Positions 7,749 to 16,747 of a DNA stretch of 51,882 nt are shown piece after piece; position 1 is the stretch's first letter, and each line of letters begins with the position of its first letter. The stretch spans positions 1-51,882 of the forward strand of contig JAFGTF010000076.1 of NCBI GenBank assembly GCA_016934265.1, in the 5' to 3' direction. The stretch comes from Spirochaetota bacterium (lineage in GTDB: Bacteria; Spirochaetota; B62-G9; DRHN01). The notes under the pieces are model-generated. The model made no database searches and was not told the DNA's origin. It worked only from the letters and a program-made list of their open reading frames with translations. The translations under genes were made by a program, and so were the position numbers.

Positions 7749-8951
7749 TTAAATGCTCACCTGCGAGACCGACGTTATCTCCGCGCTGCTCTTCTCGATT
7801 TTTTCCATATCCTGTTCTTCGAGTTTCCCGTCGATCTGTATGCGTGCACACGCGCCGTCGCCGCCGGCGAATATGATGTTCTCCATGAGCTCCACGTTGA
7901 TGTTCGCTTCACGGATAATGTCCAGAACCCCGGCGAGAACGCCGACCCGGTTCTTGTGGTGCACCGAGAGCATGTAGCTCGCGGGCGTCTTCTCCATGAT
8001 ATTGACACAGTTGTATACGTGTCCCGTCTCCGCGTACTCCCGCAGGATACGTATCGTCTCTTCGGCGACGGCGTTCTGCGCCTGCTCGGTCGAAGCCCCG
8101 ATATGGTGGGTGCCGTAGACGCGTTTGTTCTTTATCTTGCCGCTGAATTCACCGGTCTTAGACGCAGGCTCGCCGGAGAACACGTCGAGCCCGGCCCGTA
8201 TACCCTTTTCCTCGATCGCCTGTAACAGCGCGTCCTCGTCGACGATCTCGGCCCGCGAGGTATTGATGAAGAACGCTCCCATCTTCATACGGGTGAAAAA
8301 CTTCTTGTCTATCATCCCCCTTGTGTCGTTTGTGAGCGCGAGGTGCACGCTTACCGCATCCGCTTCGGACGCAACCTCACCAGGGTCCTTCGCGTACCGC
8401 ACGCCGAGCTCACCCGCGGTTTCAGGCGTGAGCGACCTGCTCCAGGCCGTTACCTTCATACCGAACGCCCTTGCGCGAGAAATCACTTCACGGCCGATTC
8501 TGCCGACGCCTATTATCCCGAGCGTCTTACCGGCGATTCCCTCCGCCATCGAATATTCTTTCTTATTCCATTTTCCCGCCCGGAGATCGATCACGTTGTC
8601 CGGGATCCTCCTGTCGAGACTAAGAAGGAGCCCGAACGCAAGCTCCGCAACCGCAACGGCGTTCTTGCCGGGACAGTTTGCCACATAGATGCTTCGCTCC
8701 GAGGCAGTCTTCACGTCTATCGTGTTGTAACCCGAGCCCGCCCTGATGATGAGGCTCAAAGAGGGTGCCTTTACGATCATTTCGCCGGTTACTTCGGTGG
8801 AGCGTACCACTATGACGTCCGGTTTCTCCTTTTTCAAGGCCGCGGAAAGCGAATCCTCCTTCAGTCCCTCATCGTAGACGACTTCATACCCGGCCCGTTT
8901 CATATCGGCCAGCCTGTTTTCGGGAAACTTGTCCGCAACGAGAACCTTCAT
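7749..8951 (-). CDS. serA: D-3-phosphoglycerate dehydrogenase with ACT domain
   Basis: A 400-residue NAD-dependent D-2-hydroxyacid dehydrogenase oxidising 3-phosphoglycerate to 3-phosphohydroxypyruvate, the first step of serine synthesis. Visible features: NAD motif IGVGRIGRE (residues 147-155), catalytic Arg in NTSRAEIVD (Arg233), and catalytic His in HHIGAST (about 282-283). A C-terminal ACT domain (about 325-400, YMLSVHHKNRVGVLAGVL) probably mediates serine feedback. The intermediate domain of long SerA types is absent. The start ATG follows GGGGGATGCTTCG. It is the fourth gene from the serC end, 16 bases after the DUF1015 gene. Confidence 0.93.
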   Translation of the reverse strand: MKVLVADKFPENRLADMKRAGYEVVYDEGLKEDSLSAALKKEKPDVIVVRSTEVTGEMIVKAPSLSLIIRAGSGYNTIDVKTASERSIYVANCPGKNAVAVAELAFGLLLSLDRRIPDNVIDLRAGKWNKKEYSMAEGIAGKTLGIIGVGRIGREVISRARAFGMKVTAWSRSLTPETAGELGVRYAKDPGEVASEADAVSVHLALTNDTRGMIDKKFFTRMKMGAFFINTSRAEIVDEDALLQAIEEKGIRAGLDVFSGEPASKTGEFSGKIKNKRVYGTHHIGASTEQAQNAVAEETIRILREYAETGHVYNCVNIMEKTPASYMLSVHHKNRVGVLAGVLDIIREANINVELMENIIFAGGDGACARIQIDGKLEEQDMEKIEKSSAEITSVSQVSI

Positions 8952-8967
8952 CGAAGCATCCCCCTTT

Positions 8968-10191
8968 CTAAAATCGATGGATCAGGAGTCCCGAGCGAAG
9001 CTTCGGGACGAACCATGTCGACTTGGGAGGCATGACCAGCCCCGCGTCGCTCACCGCGAGCAGCTCCTCGGTACTCACCGGGAAAAAGCTGAACGCCACC
9101 CCACCCTCCGCATCGACGAGCCGCTCGAGCTTTCTCGTGCTGTCCGGGCCTCCCACGAAATCGATACGCTTGTCCTTACGCTGGTCTTTTATTCCGAGTA
9201 CCGGCTCGAGGATTTCCCGCTGGAACACGCTGAGGTCGAGCTTTTGCACGGCTCCCGCGCCTCTCTTTACCCCGGGCTTCAACGTCAGCCCATACCAGCG
9301 GCCGCCCGTGTACATGTTGAACGTACCTTTCCTTTTCGGCTGGGGATCCTTCACCGCTTCAACTTCGAATTTTTCTTTTACCGTATCGAAAAGATCGTGC
9401 TCGGAAAGCCCTGAGGTATCCCGTATCCAGCGGTTGTATGGAAGGATGACGAGCTCTTCAGCGGGAAACAGCACCGCAAGAAAGTATCCCCACTCCTCCT
9501 CGCCGGTAAAGACGAGGCCCCGCTCAATCATCTTTTGCTTCACCCTGCTGCCCCCGGCCGCCCTGTGATGGCCGTCCGCGATATAGAGCGCTGGAACACG
9601 GGTGAAAAGCTCGATAAGCTCACCCGCCTCCCCCATGCGCCACACCGTATGCCGGACCCCGTCGTCGGCCGTGAAATCGTACAGAGGCGGCTTTTTGCTC
9701 TCCCGTTTCACGATACCGCTTATCCGGTCGTCCCTCCTGTATGTCATGAGCACAGGACCGGCATGAGCCGATATGGCGAGCATGTGCCTGAGACGGTCGT
9801 CCTCCTTTTCCTTTCTCGTGTGCTCGTGCTTCTTGATGACATCGTTGTCGTAGTCCTCCACAGCGCAGCAGCAGACGACGCCCGTCTGCTCATGGCCGTG
9901 CATCGTCAGTTTATACAGGTACAGCGAAGGCGAATCCTCCTGTATGAGATTCCCGTTTTGTATAAACCGGTCGAAATTTTCGGCCGCCTTTTCATAGACG
10001 GAGTCGTCGTAGATATCAACCGAATCGGGAAGGTCTATCTCCGGCCGTACCACGTGAAGAAAGCTAAAAGGGTTATTTTGCGCAAGCTTTCTCGCCTCAT
10101 TCGTATCGACTACGTCGTACGGCACGCTTGCGATATCCTTTGCCTTTCCCTTTGCCGGCCTCAACGCCCGGAACTCTCTTGTCACCGCCAT
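8968..10191 (-). CDS. DUF1015 protein in serine operon
   Basis: A 407-residue cytoplasmic protein of the DUF1015 family. Diagnostic blocks are ASVPYDVVDTNEAR near the N-terminus, the His/Glu/Arg-rich stretch KKHEHTRKEKEDDR (residues 120-133) and YIADGHHRAA (DGHHR at 206-210). The family is often found beside serA and serC, as here, between the GlyA-GcvT fusion and SerA. A DGHHR motif is also, to my recollection, seen in ParB-like free-serine kinases (SerK), so an activity on serine or phosphoserine is a reasonable inference but unproven. No phosphoserine phosphatase is seen in the window. Spacing of 18 and 16 bases to its neighbours marks it as an operon member. Confidence 0.85.
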   Translation of the reverse strand: MAVTREFRALRPAKGKAKDIASVPYDVVDTNEARKLAQNNPFSFLHVVRPEIDLPDSVDIYDDSVYEKAAENFDRFIQNGNLIQEDSPSLYLYKLTMHGHEQTGVVCCCAVEDYDNDVIKKHEHTRKEKEDDRLRHMLAISAHAGPVLMTYRRDDRISGIVKRESKKPPLYDFTADDGVRHTVWRMGEAGELIELFTRVPALYIADGHHRAAGGSRVKQKMIERGLVFTGEEEWGYFLAVLFPAEELVILPYNRWIRDTSGLSEHDLFDTVKEKFEVEAVKDPQPKRKGTFNMYTGGRWYGLTLKPGVKRGAGAVQKLDLSVFQREILEPVLGIKDQRKDKRIDFVGGPDSTRKLERLVDAEGGVAFSFFPVSTEELLAVSDAGLVMPPKSTWFVPKLRSGLLIHRF

Positions 10192-10209
10192 CTCACCGCC
10201 CTCCCGATC

Positions 10210-13200
10210 TTATTTCTCCGGAAACCGCGCGATCACCGTCGCCTCCTCATGGAGCGCAACCCTGTCCCCTATCTCCGTCTCCGTAAGAATCTTTCCCCCC
10301 GCCCCCGCACGCGGAACGATTCCCAAAGGCGTTCCCTCGCGAACGAACCGCCTGTCCACCAGCGCCATTCCGACCTGGACCCCGTCTTTCCCGAGCGCAC
10401 AGCTCGTGACCTCCCCGATCACCTTCTGGCCCCGCTTCCCGACCACGATGTCTCCCTGCTTCGCAGTCCTCACTCCCGCCCGGTTCATCCTGAACCTGGC
10501 GATCATCATCGTGAGCGCCTTCGTTTTTTCGAGAAGCGGGTCCCTCCCCACGAAAAACGGCTTGTGAAACTTTACATACGGCCCGAAACCGGCCTCGGGC
10601 GGCGAAATGTTTCGGGGTCCTGCAAGCTCGTGCCCGTACAGCGGAAGCCCCGCCTCTATCCTGAGCGAGTCCCTCGCACCGAGCCCCACCGGGACCGCAC
10701 CCGCATCCATCAGCATCCGCCACAGCGTGGGAGCCCCGTCCGGGTGTACGAGAAGCTCAAACCCCGTTTCCTCCCCGGTATATCCCGTCCGGGAAACTAT
10801 CATCGGTATACCGGCCACAGACACGGTGTCGAAACATGTCTTTTTGATCCGTGCAAGCGTTCTTTCGGTCTCCTTCGAACGGCAGACCGTTGAAAGCAGG
10901 GTGAGAGACAAGGGCCCCTGCAGCGCGATATTGACAAGCCGCTGGGTGCCGCAGGAGGCGTCTTTGAGATCCCGGATCGAGACCTTTCCTGAAAGACGCT
11001 TCGACGGGAAACGCCTGTCGAGCATCACTTTTCCGTCATTTACCGCATTCATCCAGGCGAGGTCTTTTTCCGCGTTTGCCGCGTTGACGACGACGATGTA
11101 GCGCTCGCCGCTTTGCCGGTACACCATGATATCGTCTATGACGTTGCCGTCCGTATCGAAGAGGTAGCTGTACTGGGATTCTTTATCCTTGATCCAGGGA
11201 ACGTAGTTCGAGGCGATGCAGTCGAGGAAATGGGCGGCGTGCTCGCCTGAAACTTCGACGATTCCCATATGAGAGATATCGAAAATCCCGGCCGTGCTCC
11301 GTACCGCGCGGTGTTCCTCCACGATACCCTCGTAACGGACCGGCATCACCCATCCCGCGAAATCGACGAAGCTCTGCGTGAGCTTCCTGTGCTCCTCGTA
11401 GAGGCAGCTTTTTTTCGGCTCGCCCTTTTCATCGGTAAAGGAAAAGGGTCTTATTTCTCGAGTTTCTTTTTGGCTCAGCAGCGAAAGCTGTCCCACGAAG
11501 TACGGCTTTTCGAGATCGAATCCATCCGGCAATAAACGGTGGAGGGCCCGAGCGTTCGTTCCTCTTTCGTACCCTTTCAGTGTGAGTGTTGATACGTCGA
11601 TTTTCGTAAGTGATTTTTTCTCAGCGGTCGTATTCTCGATCAGTATCGGTCCCTCCACCTTCTTGAATATGTCGTCCTCGTCGAACATGACGTACCCGTC
11701 TGAAAGCCCCCTCAGCCAAACCAGTATCTCTTCTTTCTCCTCGGCCCGGCAGACGAGCAAAAACTCGTAATGCGAAACACGATGCACATAGACGCAGGCT
11801 AAGAGCCCGCCGCCGGCATCGAGCATGAACGTACGGCGCCCTTCCCCGTCCCCGATCCGTCTGACGGTGCCGGTTAGGACCTGTTCCAAAAACTGTACGA
11901 CCCGCTCGCCGTGCAGGCTGAGTGTACAGAGACCGCATTCCGTCGCGTCGGCTGCGTTCTTCGATTCATAACCGATATACGGGTAGCCGCTGTTTCCTGA
12001 AAAACGCTCCGACGCGAGGGAGGACGCGAGCCGTTCGACCCTCTTTTGCGCTGTACAAAGAAGGCCGATCCCGATCTTGCCCCTCGGCAGGTCGCCTGAG
12101 AGACCTATGTAGCTGAAAGGCGTGATGTTTTTCAGTATTTCGGCGATAATGCTCCCAAGCTCCCCTATGCCTTCCTCTGTGATGCCGCGCTGTGTGATCC
12201 AGGGAGTGCCGAGCCTGACGCCCGACGCTTCCGCGGTGACCGTGTCCCCGGGGATCGTGTTCTTGTTCGCGACGATACCGCAGAGGTCCAGTATCCTCAC
12301 CGCGATCTCCCCCTTCAGCGGATACCCGCTCTTTGTCTCTATCTTGCCGCAATCGACGACAAGAAGGTGCGTGTCCGTGCCGCCGTAGGCGAGCGAAAGC
12401 CCTTCCTTCTGTAGCGCATTCGCGAGGAGACCTGCGTTCTTTACGATCAGCTTCTGCGTTCTCCTGTATTCGTCTCCCGCCGCTATCCCGAACGCGACGG
12501 CCATCGCGGCGAACTTGTTTACGTGCGGCCCGCCCTGTTCTCCGGGAAAGACCGCCTGCTCGAGCGCTTCGGCATATTCCTGGTTGGCCGTTATCATGAT
12601 CGCGCCGCGCGGGCCGAATAGCGTCTTGTGGGTCGTGCAGGTGACGACGTCCGCATAGTCGACTGGATTCGGATATGCCCCCGCAACAACGAGCCCCGCG
12701 GTATGTGATATGTCCGCGAGAAGAATCGCGCCGACTTCATCCGCAGCTCTTCTGAACTTCTTCCAGTCGGGCGCCCACGGGTAGGATGTATATCCCGCGA
12801 TAATCATCTTGGGCCGGTGCTCTTTCGCAAGCATCAGTATTTCGTTGTAATCGAGCTTTCCCGTCGAGGGGCTGACCTCGTAGGAGACGATTCGGTAGTT
12901 CTTCCCGGAACGGTTGAATTCGCTTCCATGCGTGAGGTGGCCGCCGTGCATGAGGCTCATTCCCATGACGACCTCGCCGGGCTTTAGAAACGCGTCATAG
13001 ACCGCATTGTTCGCCGCCGCGCCGGAGAGGGGTTGAACGTTCACCCACAAATGCTCAGCCGGGCTCTTTTTCGTCGCAAAAAGCCGGGCGGCCCTTCTCT
13101 GCGCGAGCGCTTCGACCAGATTCGCATAATCGCAGCCGCGATAGAACCTGCGGTCCGAGTAGCGTCTGAACCGCGCGAGCTGAAACTCCATTTTTTGCAA

Positions 13201-13434
13201 CTGCTTTTCTTCCTCCCCCGCCATCAACGAGGGAATGTATCCTTCCGCGTAGATGTTGTTGAACGCCGAGCCGAGAGCTTCGAGCACCGGCTGCGGACAG
13301 ACGCTCTCTGAGGGAATCATCACTATCTTCTTAGCCTGGCGCTCCTCTTCCAGCCCGATGAGGCCCGCAACATCCGGATCGACATCCCGAAGCGTCCTTT
13401 TGAATACCGTTTCCCAGTACAGTCTTCTCCCCAT
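10210..13434 (-). CDS. glyA-gcvT: Serine hydroxymethyltransferase - aminomethyltransferase fusion with extra GcvT-like middle module
   Basis: A 1074-residue protein with three parts. Residues 1 to ~470 are serine hydroxymethyltransferase, with PLP lysine Lys270 in TTHKTLFGPRG and VMIPSESV and ADISHTAGLV blocks. Residues ~675-1074 are the glycine cleavage T protein: FAGWVMPVRYEG, GNVIDDIMVY with paired Asp767-768, IALQGPLS, SRTGYTGEETGFELL and FVGRDPLL. Residues ~500-660 form a middle module that follows the T-protein N-domain pattern (SLHGERVVQFL, LLACVYVHR, YFVGQLSLL) but has Ala-Cys where the paired Asp should be. The start is set at the ATG at 13434 after GGGAGCGGCA; a TTG at 13449 is also open. 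The enzyme would link glycine cleavage and serine synthesis by shared methylene-THF. Confidence 0.93.
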   Translation of the reverse strand: MGRRLYWETVFKRTLRDVDPDVAGLIGLEEERQAKKIVMIPSESVCPQPVLEALGSAFNNIYAEGYIPSLMAGEEEKQLQKMEFQLARFRRYSDRRFYRGCDYANLVEALAQRRAARLFATKKSPAEHLWVNVQPLSGAAANNAVYDAFLKPGEVVMGMSLMHGGHLTHGSEFNRSGKNYRIVSYEVSPSTGKLDYNEILMLAKEHRPKMIIAGYTSYPWAPDWKKFRRAADEVGAILLADISHTAGLVVAGAYPNPVDYADVVTCTTHKTLFGPRGAIMITANQEYAEALEQAVFPGEQGGPHVNKFAAMAVAFGIAAGDEYRRTQKLIVKNAGLLANALQKEGLSLAYGGTDTHLLVVDCGKIETKSGYPLKGEIAVRILDLCGIVANKNTIPGDTVTAEASGVRLGTPWITQRGITEEGIGELGSIIAEILKNITPFSYIGLSGDLPRGKIGIGLLCTAQKRVERLASSLASERFSGNSGYPYIGYESKNAADATECGLCTLSLHGERVVQFLEQVLTGTVRRIGDGEGRRTFMLDAGGGLLACVYVHRVSHYEFLLVCRAEEKEEILVWLRGLSDGYVMFDEDDIFKKVEGPILIENTTAEKKSLTKIDVSTLTLKGYERGTNARALHRLLPDGFDLEKPYFVGQLSLLSQKETREIRPFSFTDEKGEPKKSCLYEEHRKLTQSFVDFAGWVMPVRYEGIVEEHRAVRSTAGIFDISHMGIVEVSGEHAAHFLDCIASNYVPWIKDKESQYSYLFDTDGNVIDDIMVYRQSGERYIVVVNAANAEKDLAWMNAVNDGKVMLDRRFPSKRLSGKVSIRDLKDASCGTQRLVNIALQGPLSLTLLSTVCRSKETERTLARIKKTCFDTVSVAGIPMIVSRTGYTGEETGFELLVHPDGAPTLWRMLMDAGAVPVGLGARDSLRIEAGLPLYGHELAGPRNISPPEAGFGPYVKFHKPFFVGRDPLLEKTKALTMMIARFRMNRAGVRTAKQGDIVVGKRGQKVIGEVTSCALGKDGVQVGMALVDRRFVREGTPLGIVPRAGAGGKILTETEIGDRVALHEEATVIARFPEK

Positions 13435-13459
13435 TGCCGCTCCCGTCAATATTCCCTGC

Positions 13460-14548
13460 TTATCCGTTTTCCTTGATAAACCGTTTCATAAACGACGCCA
13501 CTGTTTCCGAATCCTTCTCGTCATGGCTGTTGTAGATCGATACCCGGATTCCCCCGGCCGAACGGTGCCCCTTGATCCCGACTATGTTTTCCGACTTTGC
13601 GTCGGCAACGAACTTCGCCTCGAGCTCCTCGGAAACGAGGTTGAACGTCACGTTCATAAACGAGCGGCTCTCCTTTTCGACGCGGGTGATGAAAAAGTCG
13701 GGGGCTTCGTCTATCACGTCGTAGAGCAGTTTCGCCTTTCGCTCGTTCCGCTTTTGAATCGCATCGAGCCCGCCTTTGCGCTCGACCCATTTCAGGACCT
13801 TGTTCATCATATAGATCGAAAAACAGCCCGGCGTGTTGTAGAGCGAATTCTTGTCAGCCATCACCTTGTAGCTCAATATGTCGGGCAGGTCTCTTGAGCT
13901 CTTCTCGACGAGATCGTTTCGTATCACGACGACTGTGGTCCCCGCCGGTCCGAGGTTCTTCTGCGCGCCCGCGTATACGAGTCCGAGCGGACCCCAGTCC
14001 ACTTTGCGCGAAAGTATGTCGCTCGACATGTCGCATACGAGCGGCACTCCTTTTACATCGGGAAACGATTTCCACTGCGTACCGAATATCGTATTGTTCG
14101 AGGTGAGGTGGCAGTATACCGACCCCTCGCGAATACCGATCTCATCGGGTTTCGGGATTCGGAAATACTTTCCGTCCTTTTCGGTGGATGCGGCGAGATG
14201 CACGCCGGACACTTTCTTCGCCGTCTTGTATGCGTTGTCGGAAAACCGGCCGGTGACGATATAGCTCGCGGTGCTCCCTGCGGCAATCAGGTTCATCGGT
14301 ATCATGGCGAACTGAAGCGACGCGCCGCCTTGCAGCAAAAGAACAGCGTAATTTTCTGGAATAAAGAAAAGTTTCCGAAATAGCGCAATGGTTTCGTTGT
14401 GCACCTCGTCGAACTCCTTCGACCGGTGCGATATCTCCATGACGGACATGCCGGTACCCTTCCAGTCCAGCATCTCGCTCTTCGCTTCTTCGAGCGCCGA
14501 AAGCGGCAGCTCGGACGGGCCGGGATAAAAGTTCAGTACTCTATCCAT
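13460..14548 (-). CDS. serC: Phosphoserine aminotransferase
   Basis: A 362-residue class V PLP aminotransferase converting 3-phosphohydroxypyruvate and glutamate to phosphoserine. It opens with the typical LNFYPGPSELP, and the PLP lysine is Lys197 in YAGAQKNLGPAG. GGASLQFAMIPMNL and HRSAGGIRVSIYN are further SerC signatures. It is the promoter-proximal gene of the serine-glycine operon, and its ATG follows GAGGAGGATAGATC. It is divergent from the lrp-type gene across a 576-base region containing a perfect palindrome. Confidence 0.95.
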   Translation of the reverse strand: MDRVLNFYPGPSELPLSALEEAKSEMLDWKGTGMSVMEISHRSKEFDEVHNETIALFRKLFFIPENYAVLLLQGGASLQFAMIPMNLIAAGSTASYIVTGRFSDNAYKTAKKVSGVHLAASTEKDGKYFRIPKPDEIGIREGSVYCHLTSNNTIFGTQWKSFPDVKGVPLVCDMSSDILSRKVDWGPLGLVYAGAQKNLGPAGTTVVVIRNDLVEKSSRDLPDILSYKVMADKNSLYNTPGCFSIYMMNKVLKWVERKGGLDAIQKRNERKAKLLYDVIDEAPDFFITRVEKESRSFMNVTFNLVSEELEAKFVADAKSENIVGIKGHRSAGGIRVSIYNSHDEKDSETVASFMKRFIKENG

Positions 14549-14572
14549 GATCTATCCTCCTCTCGGAATATT

Positions 14573-14586
14573 GTTAATATATTAAC
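14573..14586. promoter_or_regulatory. Palindromic candidate operator upstream of serC
   Basis: A perfect 14-base palindrome GTTAATATATTAAC, 25 bases upstream of the serC start. A looser dyad, GTATAG and CTATAC separated by 12 bases, lies at 14655-14678, and a GC-rich hairpin AGGGGC/GCCCCT at 14814-14828. The rest of the 14,549-15,124 intergenic region is AT-rich with no gene seen. AT-rich dyads of this kind suit an Lrp/AsnC regulator such as the one encoded divergently, but binding is inference. Confidence 0.4.
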
Positions 14587-15124
14587 AGATCGTACCCGTA
14601 AAACGAAGCATAATCATGTGCACCACCCCTTGTATCATCCTCATGCGAGCACCTGTATAGAGTATATACCCACTATACCGACAATGAAACTTCGAGTCAA
14701 GAAAATTGTACCTTGAAATTACTTTTTAGTCTATATTATCTACATATTACTACATATAATATATTTTATTATTTGATAATTACGAATACAATAATTATTA
14801 CCGTAAACCCGCAAGGGGCGGGGCCCCTCCCCCGATACGCCCCTCCCGGTAATTCGTGCGTATTCAGAGTGCCGAGACCGCTTTCAGCCGACGATCGAAC
14901 CATCACGCCGCCCTTATTTTACGGATGGTGCATACCTGTATCGGGAGCGGATTATGGTTGCATATCGGGCCGAACAAAAAAACGTTACAGTCGACTTGTA
15001 ATTCGCCATCCTCGGCCTTATCCTTTGTCTATAGAAAATTCGCCATAATATCCACTTTATTGTGATGCGTACGATTGAAATTAACGGCACGGCATGTTAC
15101 CATTGTTCATACGGAGGATAAGAG

Positions 15125-15559
15125 ATGAAGATAGATGAAGTTGATATGAAAGTTATCGATATACTGGAGGAAAACGGAAGGACTCCGAACAACGAGATCG
15201 CCGCACGGCTTCATATTTCGGAGGGCACGGTGCGGAACAGAATCAAAAAGCTCACGGAAAGCGGGTTCTTGAAGGTAAAGGGGCTTTGCAACCCCGACAA
15301 GAGGAAGGATAAGCAGCTTATATTCATACTCGTATCGCTCGAGGTAACGAAGCGTTGGGATGAGATCGCACTGAAGGTGTCAGAGCTACCCGGCGTGAAA
15401 TCCGTCTCAATGATCACGGGAAGGTTCGACCTTCTAGTCAAGCTCTTCATCGAGCCGCACAACCTCATCAAGTTCCTTACGCAAGACCTTTCCGGCGTCG
15501 GCTCGATCTCGTCGACTGAAAGCCTTATAACCATCAAGAGTTTTAATAACTGGGTATGA
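15125..15559 (+). CDS. Lrp/AsnC family transcriptional regulator
   Basis: A 144-residue regulator with an N-terminal winged HTH (residues ~4-55, ILEENGRTPNNEIAARLHIS and GTVRNRIKKL) and a C-terminal RAM/ACT-like ligand domain (~65-140, LPGVKSVSMITGRFDLLVKL). Family members form dimers to octamers and sense amino acids, often glycine, serine, leucine or alanine. The ATG follows GGAGG seven bases upstream. Its divergent placement to the serC operon suggests it controls serine and glycine genes, which is inference. Confidence 0.88.
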   Translation: MKIDEVDMKVIDILEENGRTPNNEIAARLHISEGTVRNRIKKLTESGFLKVKGLCNPDKRKDKQLIFILVSLEVTKRWDEIALKVSELPGVKSVSMITGRFDLLVKLFIEPHNLIKFLTQDLSGVGSISSTESLITIKSFNNWV

Positions 15560-16100
15560 CCCCGCATACCGAAAGTCGATATGTGTCCTCTCCTGTCGGT
15601 ACAACCCGGCCCGTCTGAAGATGCGGTACGATTCGAATAAAAAAGCAACCAAAATACCGGATCGGCTGAAAATTCGGTTTTCGAAACCGCCCGGCCGCCC
15701 ACTGCACCGCCCGAATATGAAGAAAAGTCATCGGTTATTATGAAAAGGATCGTCTCCATCCAGGTGCAAATATTTGAGTAAAACACGTACCGATTGTTGC
15801 CCAGCATGGGGTTGGGGCTCTTCAACAGTATTTTCCGGTGGTTCCGTCAACGAACCCGTATTCTTGAGCCTCAATTCACCGAATACCACGATTTTCAAGC
15901 GTCTTTGCCGCAAATTATCGGTAAATTCGAAAATCACAATTTCGATACTATCTGCATTTATCCTTAATCAACCATTTTGGAAAGAACCATACGTAAAGAT
16001 ACGGTTCGTATTATCCGCCGTGGAACGCCCAATCGCTCGCCCCTCTTCCCCGCATTTTCGTTACCGAACGGGACAAACGATACGGCAGGCGCCGCATTTG
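15560..16100. other. 541-base intergenic stretch without recognised gene
   Basis: No reading frame here has both a ribosome site and protein-like composition. A small hairpin CGGTTT-TCG-AAACCG lies at 15675-15689, without a following T-run. Nothing else is recognised. It separates the Lrp regulator from the convergent C_GCAxxG_C_C gene. Confidence 0.5.
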
Positions 16101-16610
16101 CTACTCTATCGCCTCGATCAGCTCAGCCGCCCAGCGGGCCGCATCGCCGCACACCGAAGGGCAGACCGTATCGTGGCCGCCCGCTTCGAGGAACTTCTTG
16201 TACTGGTCGGGATCGGCCGTATAGTATACACGGCCGAGGAGCTTTCTCTGGATCTGGTGGCACACGACCGTCCCGTACTTTTCAATAAACCTGTCGTGGA
16301 GCATCTTTGCAATACGCCGGTTCGCGAGTGTTATTTTCGACGCCGCAGGATCGTTTGGATCCTTGCCTATATCGGCGAACTTCCTTCCATTTTTCATTCC
16401 GATAAAGAACAATCCCCCCACGTAGGCCCCGCACGACCCGTCTCCCTCGGCCGCTCCTCCTCCGGCGAAGCTGCCGAGCCCCCTGTAGGCGATCTCCATG
16501 TCCTCATCGAACGCGTCCATGAGGGCTTTCAGCGTCGCCTGTGCGCAGTTTCCGTAATCATGTTCATACCCGTATGCGGCCTTGTATGCTTTGTCGCTTC
16601 GTTTGCTCAT
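16101..16610 (-). CDS. C_GCAxxG_C_C family redox-type protein
   Basis: A 169-residue protein of the C_GCAxxG_C_C family. Five cysteines sit in the family pattern: Cys22 in YGNCAQATLKAL, Cys60 in GSCGAYVGGL after the glycine-rich FAGGGAAEG, Cys117 in VVCHQI, and Cys150/Cys154 in CPSVC. Proteins of this family are small putative redox or metal-binding proteins of unknown reaction, common in anaerobes. The ATG follows GGGGGTTCA. It lies upstream of the amidohydrolase region on the same strand but 137 bases beyond, so a shared operon is uncertain. Confidence 0.8.
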   Translation of the reverse strand: MSKRSDKAYKAAYGYEHDYGNCAQATLKALMDAFDEDMEIAYRGLGSFAGGGAAEGDGSCGAYVGGLFFIGMKNGRKFADIGKDPNDPAASKITLANRRIAKMLHDRFIEKYGTVVCHQIQRKLLGRVYYTADPDQYKKFLEAGGHDTVCPSVCGDAARWAAELIEAIE

Positions 16611-16747
16611 TGAACCCCCATTGTATTTTAAAAGGATTAGAAAACCCGTTGCGATACCGTACGAAAAAAACCATTCTTTCTTTGCGCAAGCGGATACACG
16701 CGCTTTTTATACTATCAGAGCCCCGGGAAAAAAGCCTTTTTTCGCTC

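Noticed and set aside
9535-10893. 452-codon plus-strand open frame across DUF1015 and glyA-gcvT
   Set aside because: It is antisense to two well-supported genes and has an Arg/Pro/His-rich, domain-free composition. Long antisense frames are common in this codon usage.
15774-16613. 279-codon plus-strand frame over the intergenic region and the C_GCAxxG_C_C gene
   Set aside because: More than half is antisense to a gene with a clear cysteine pattern; the rest has no ribosome site or domain.
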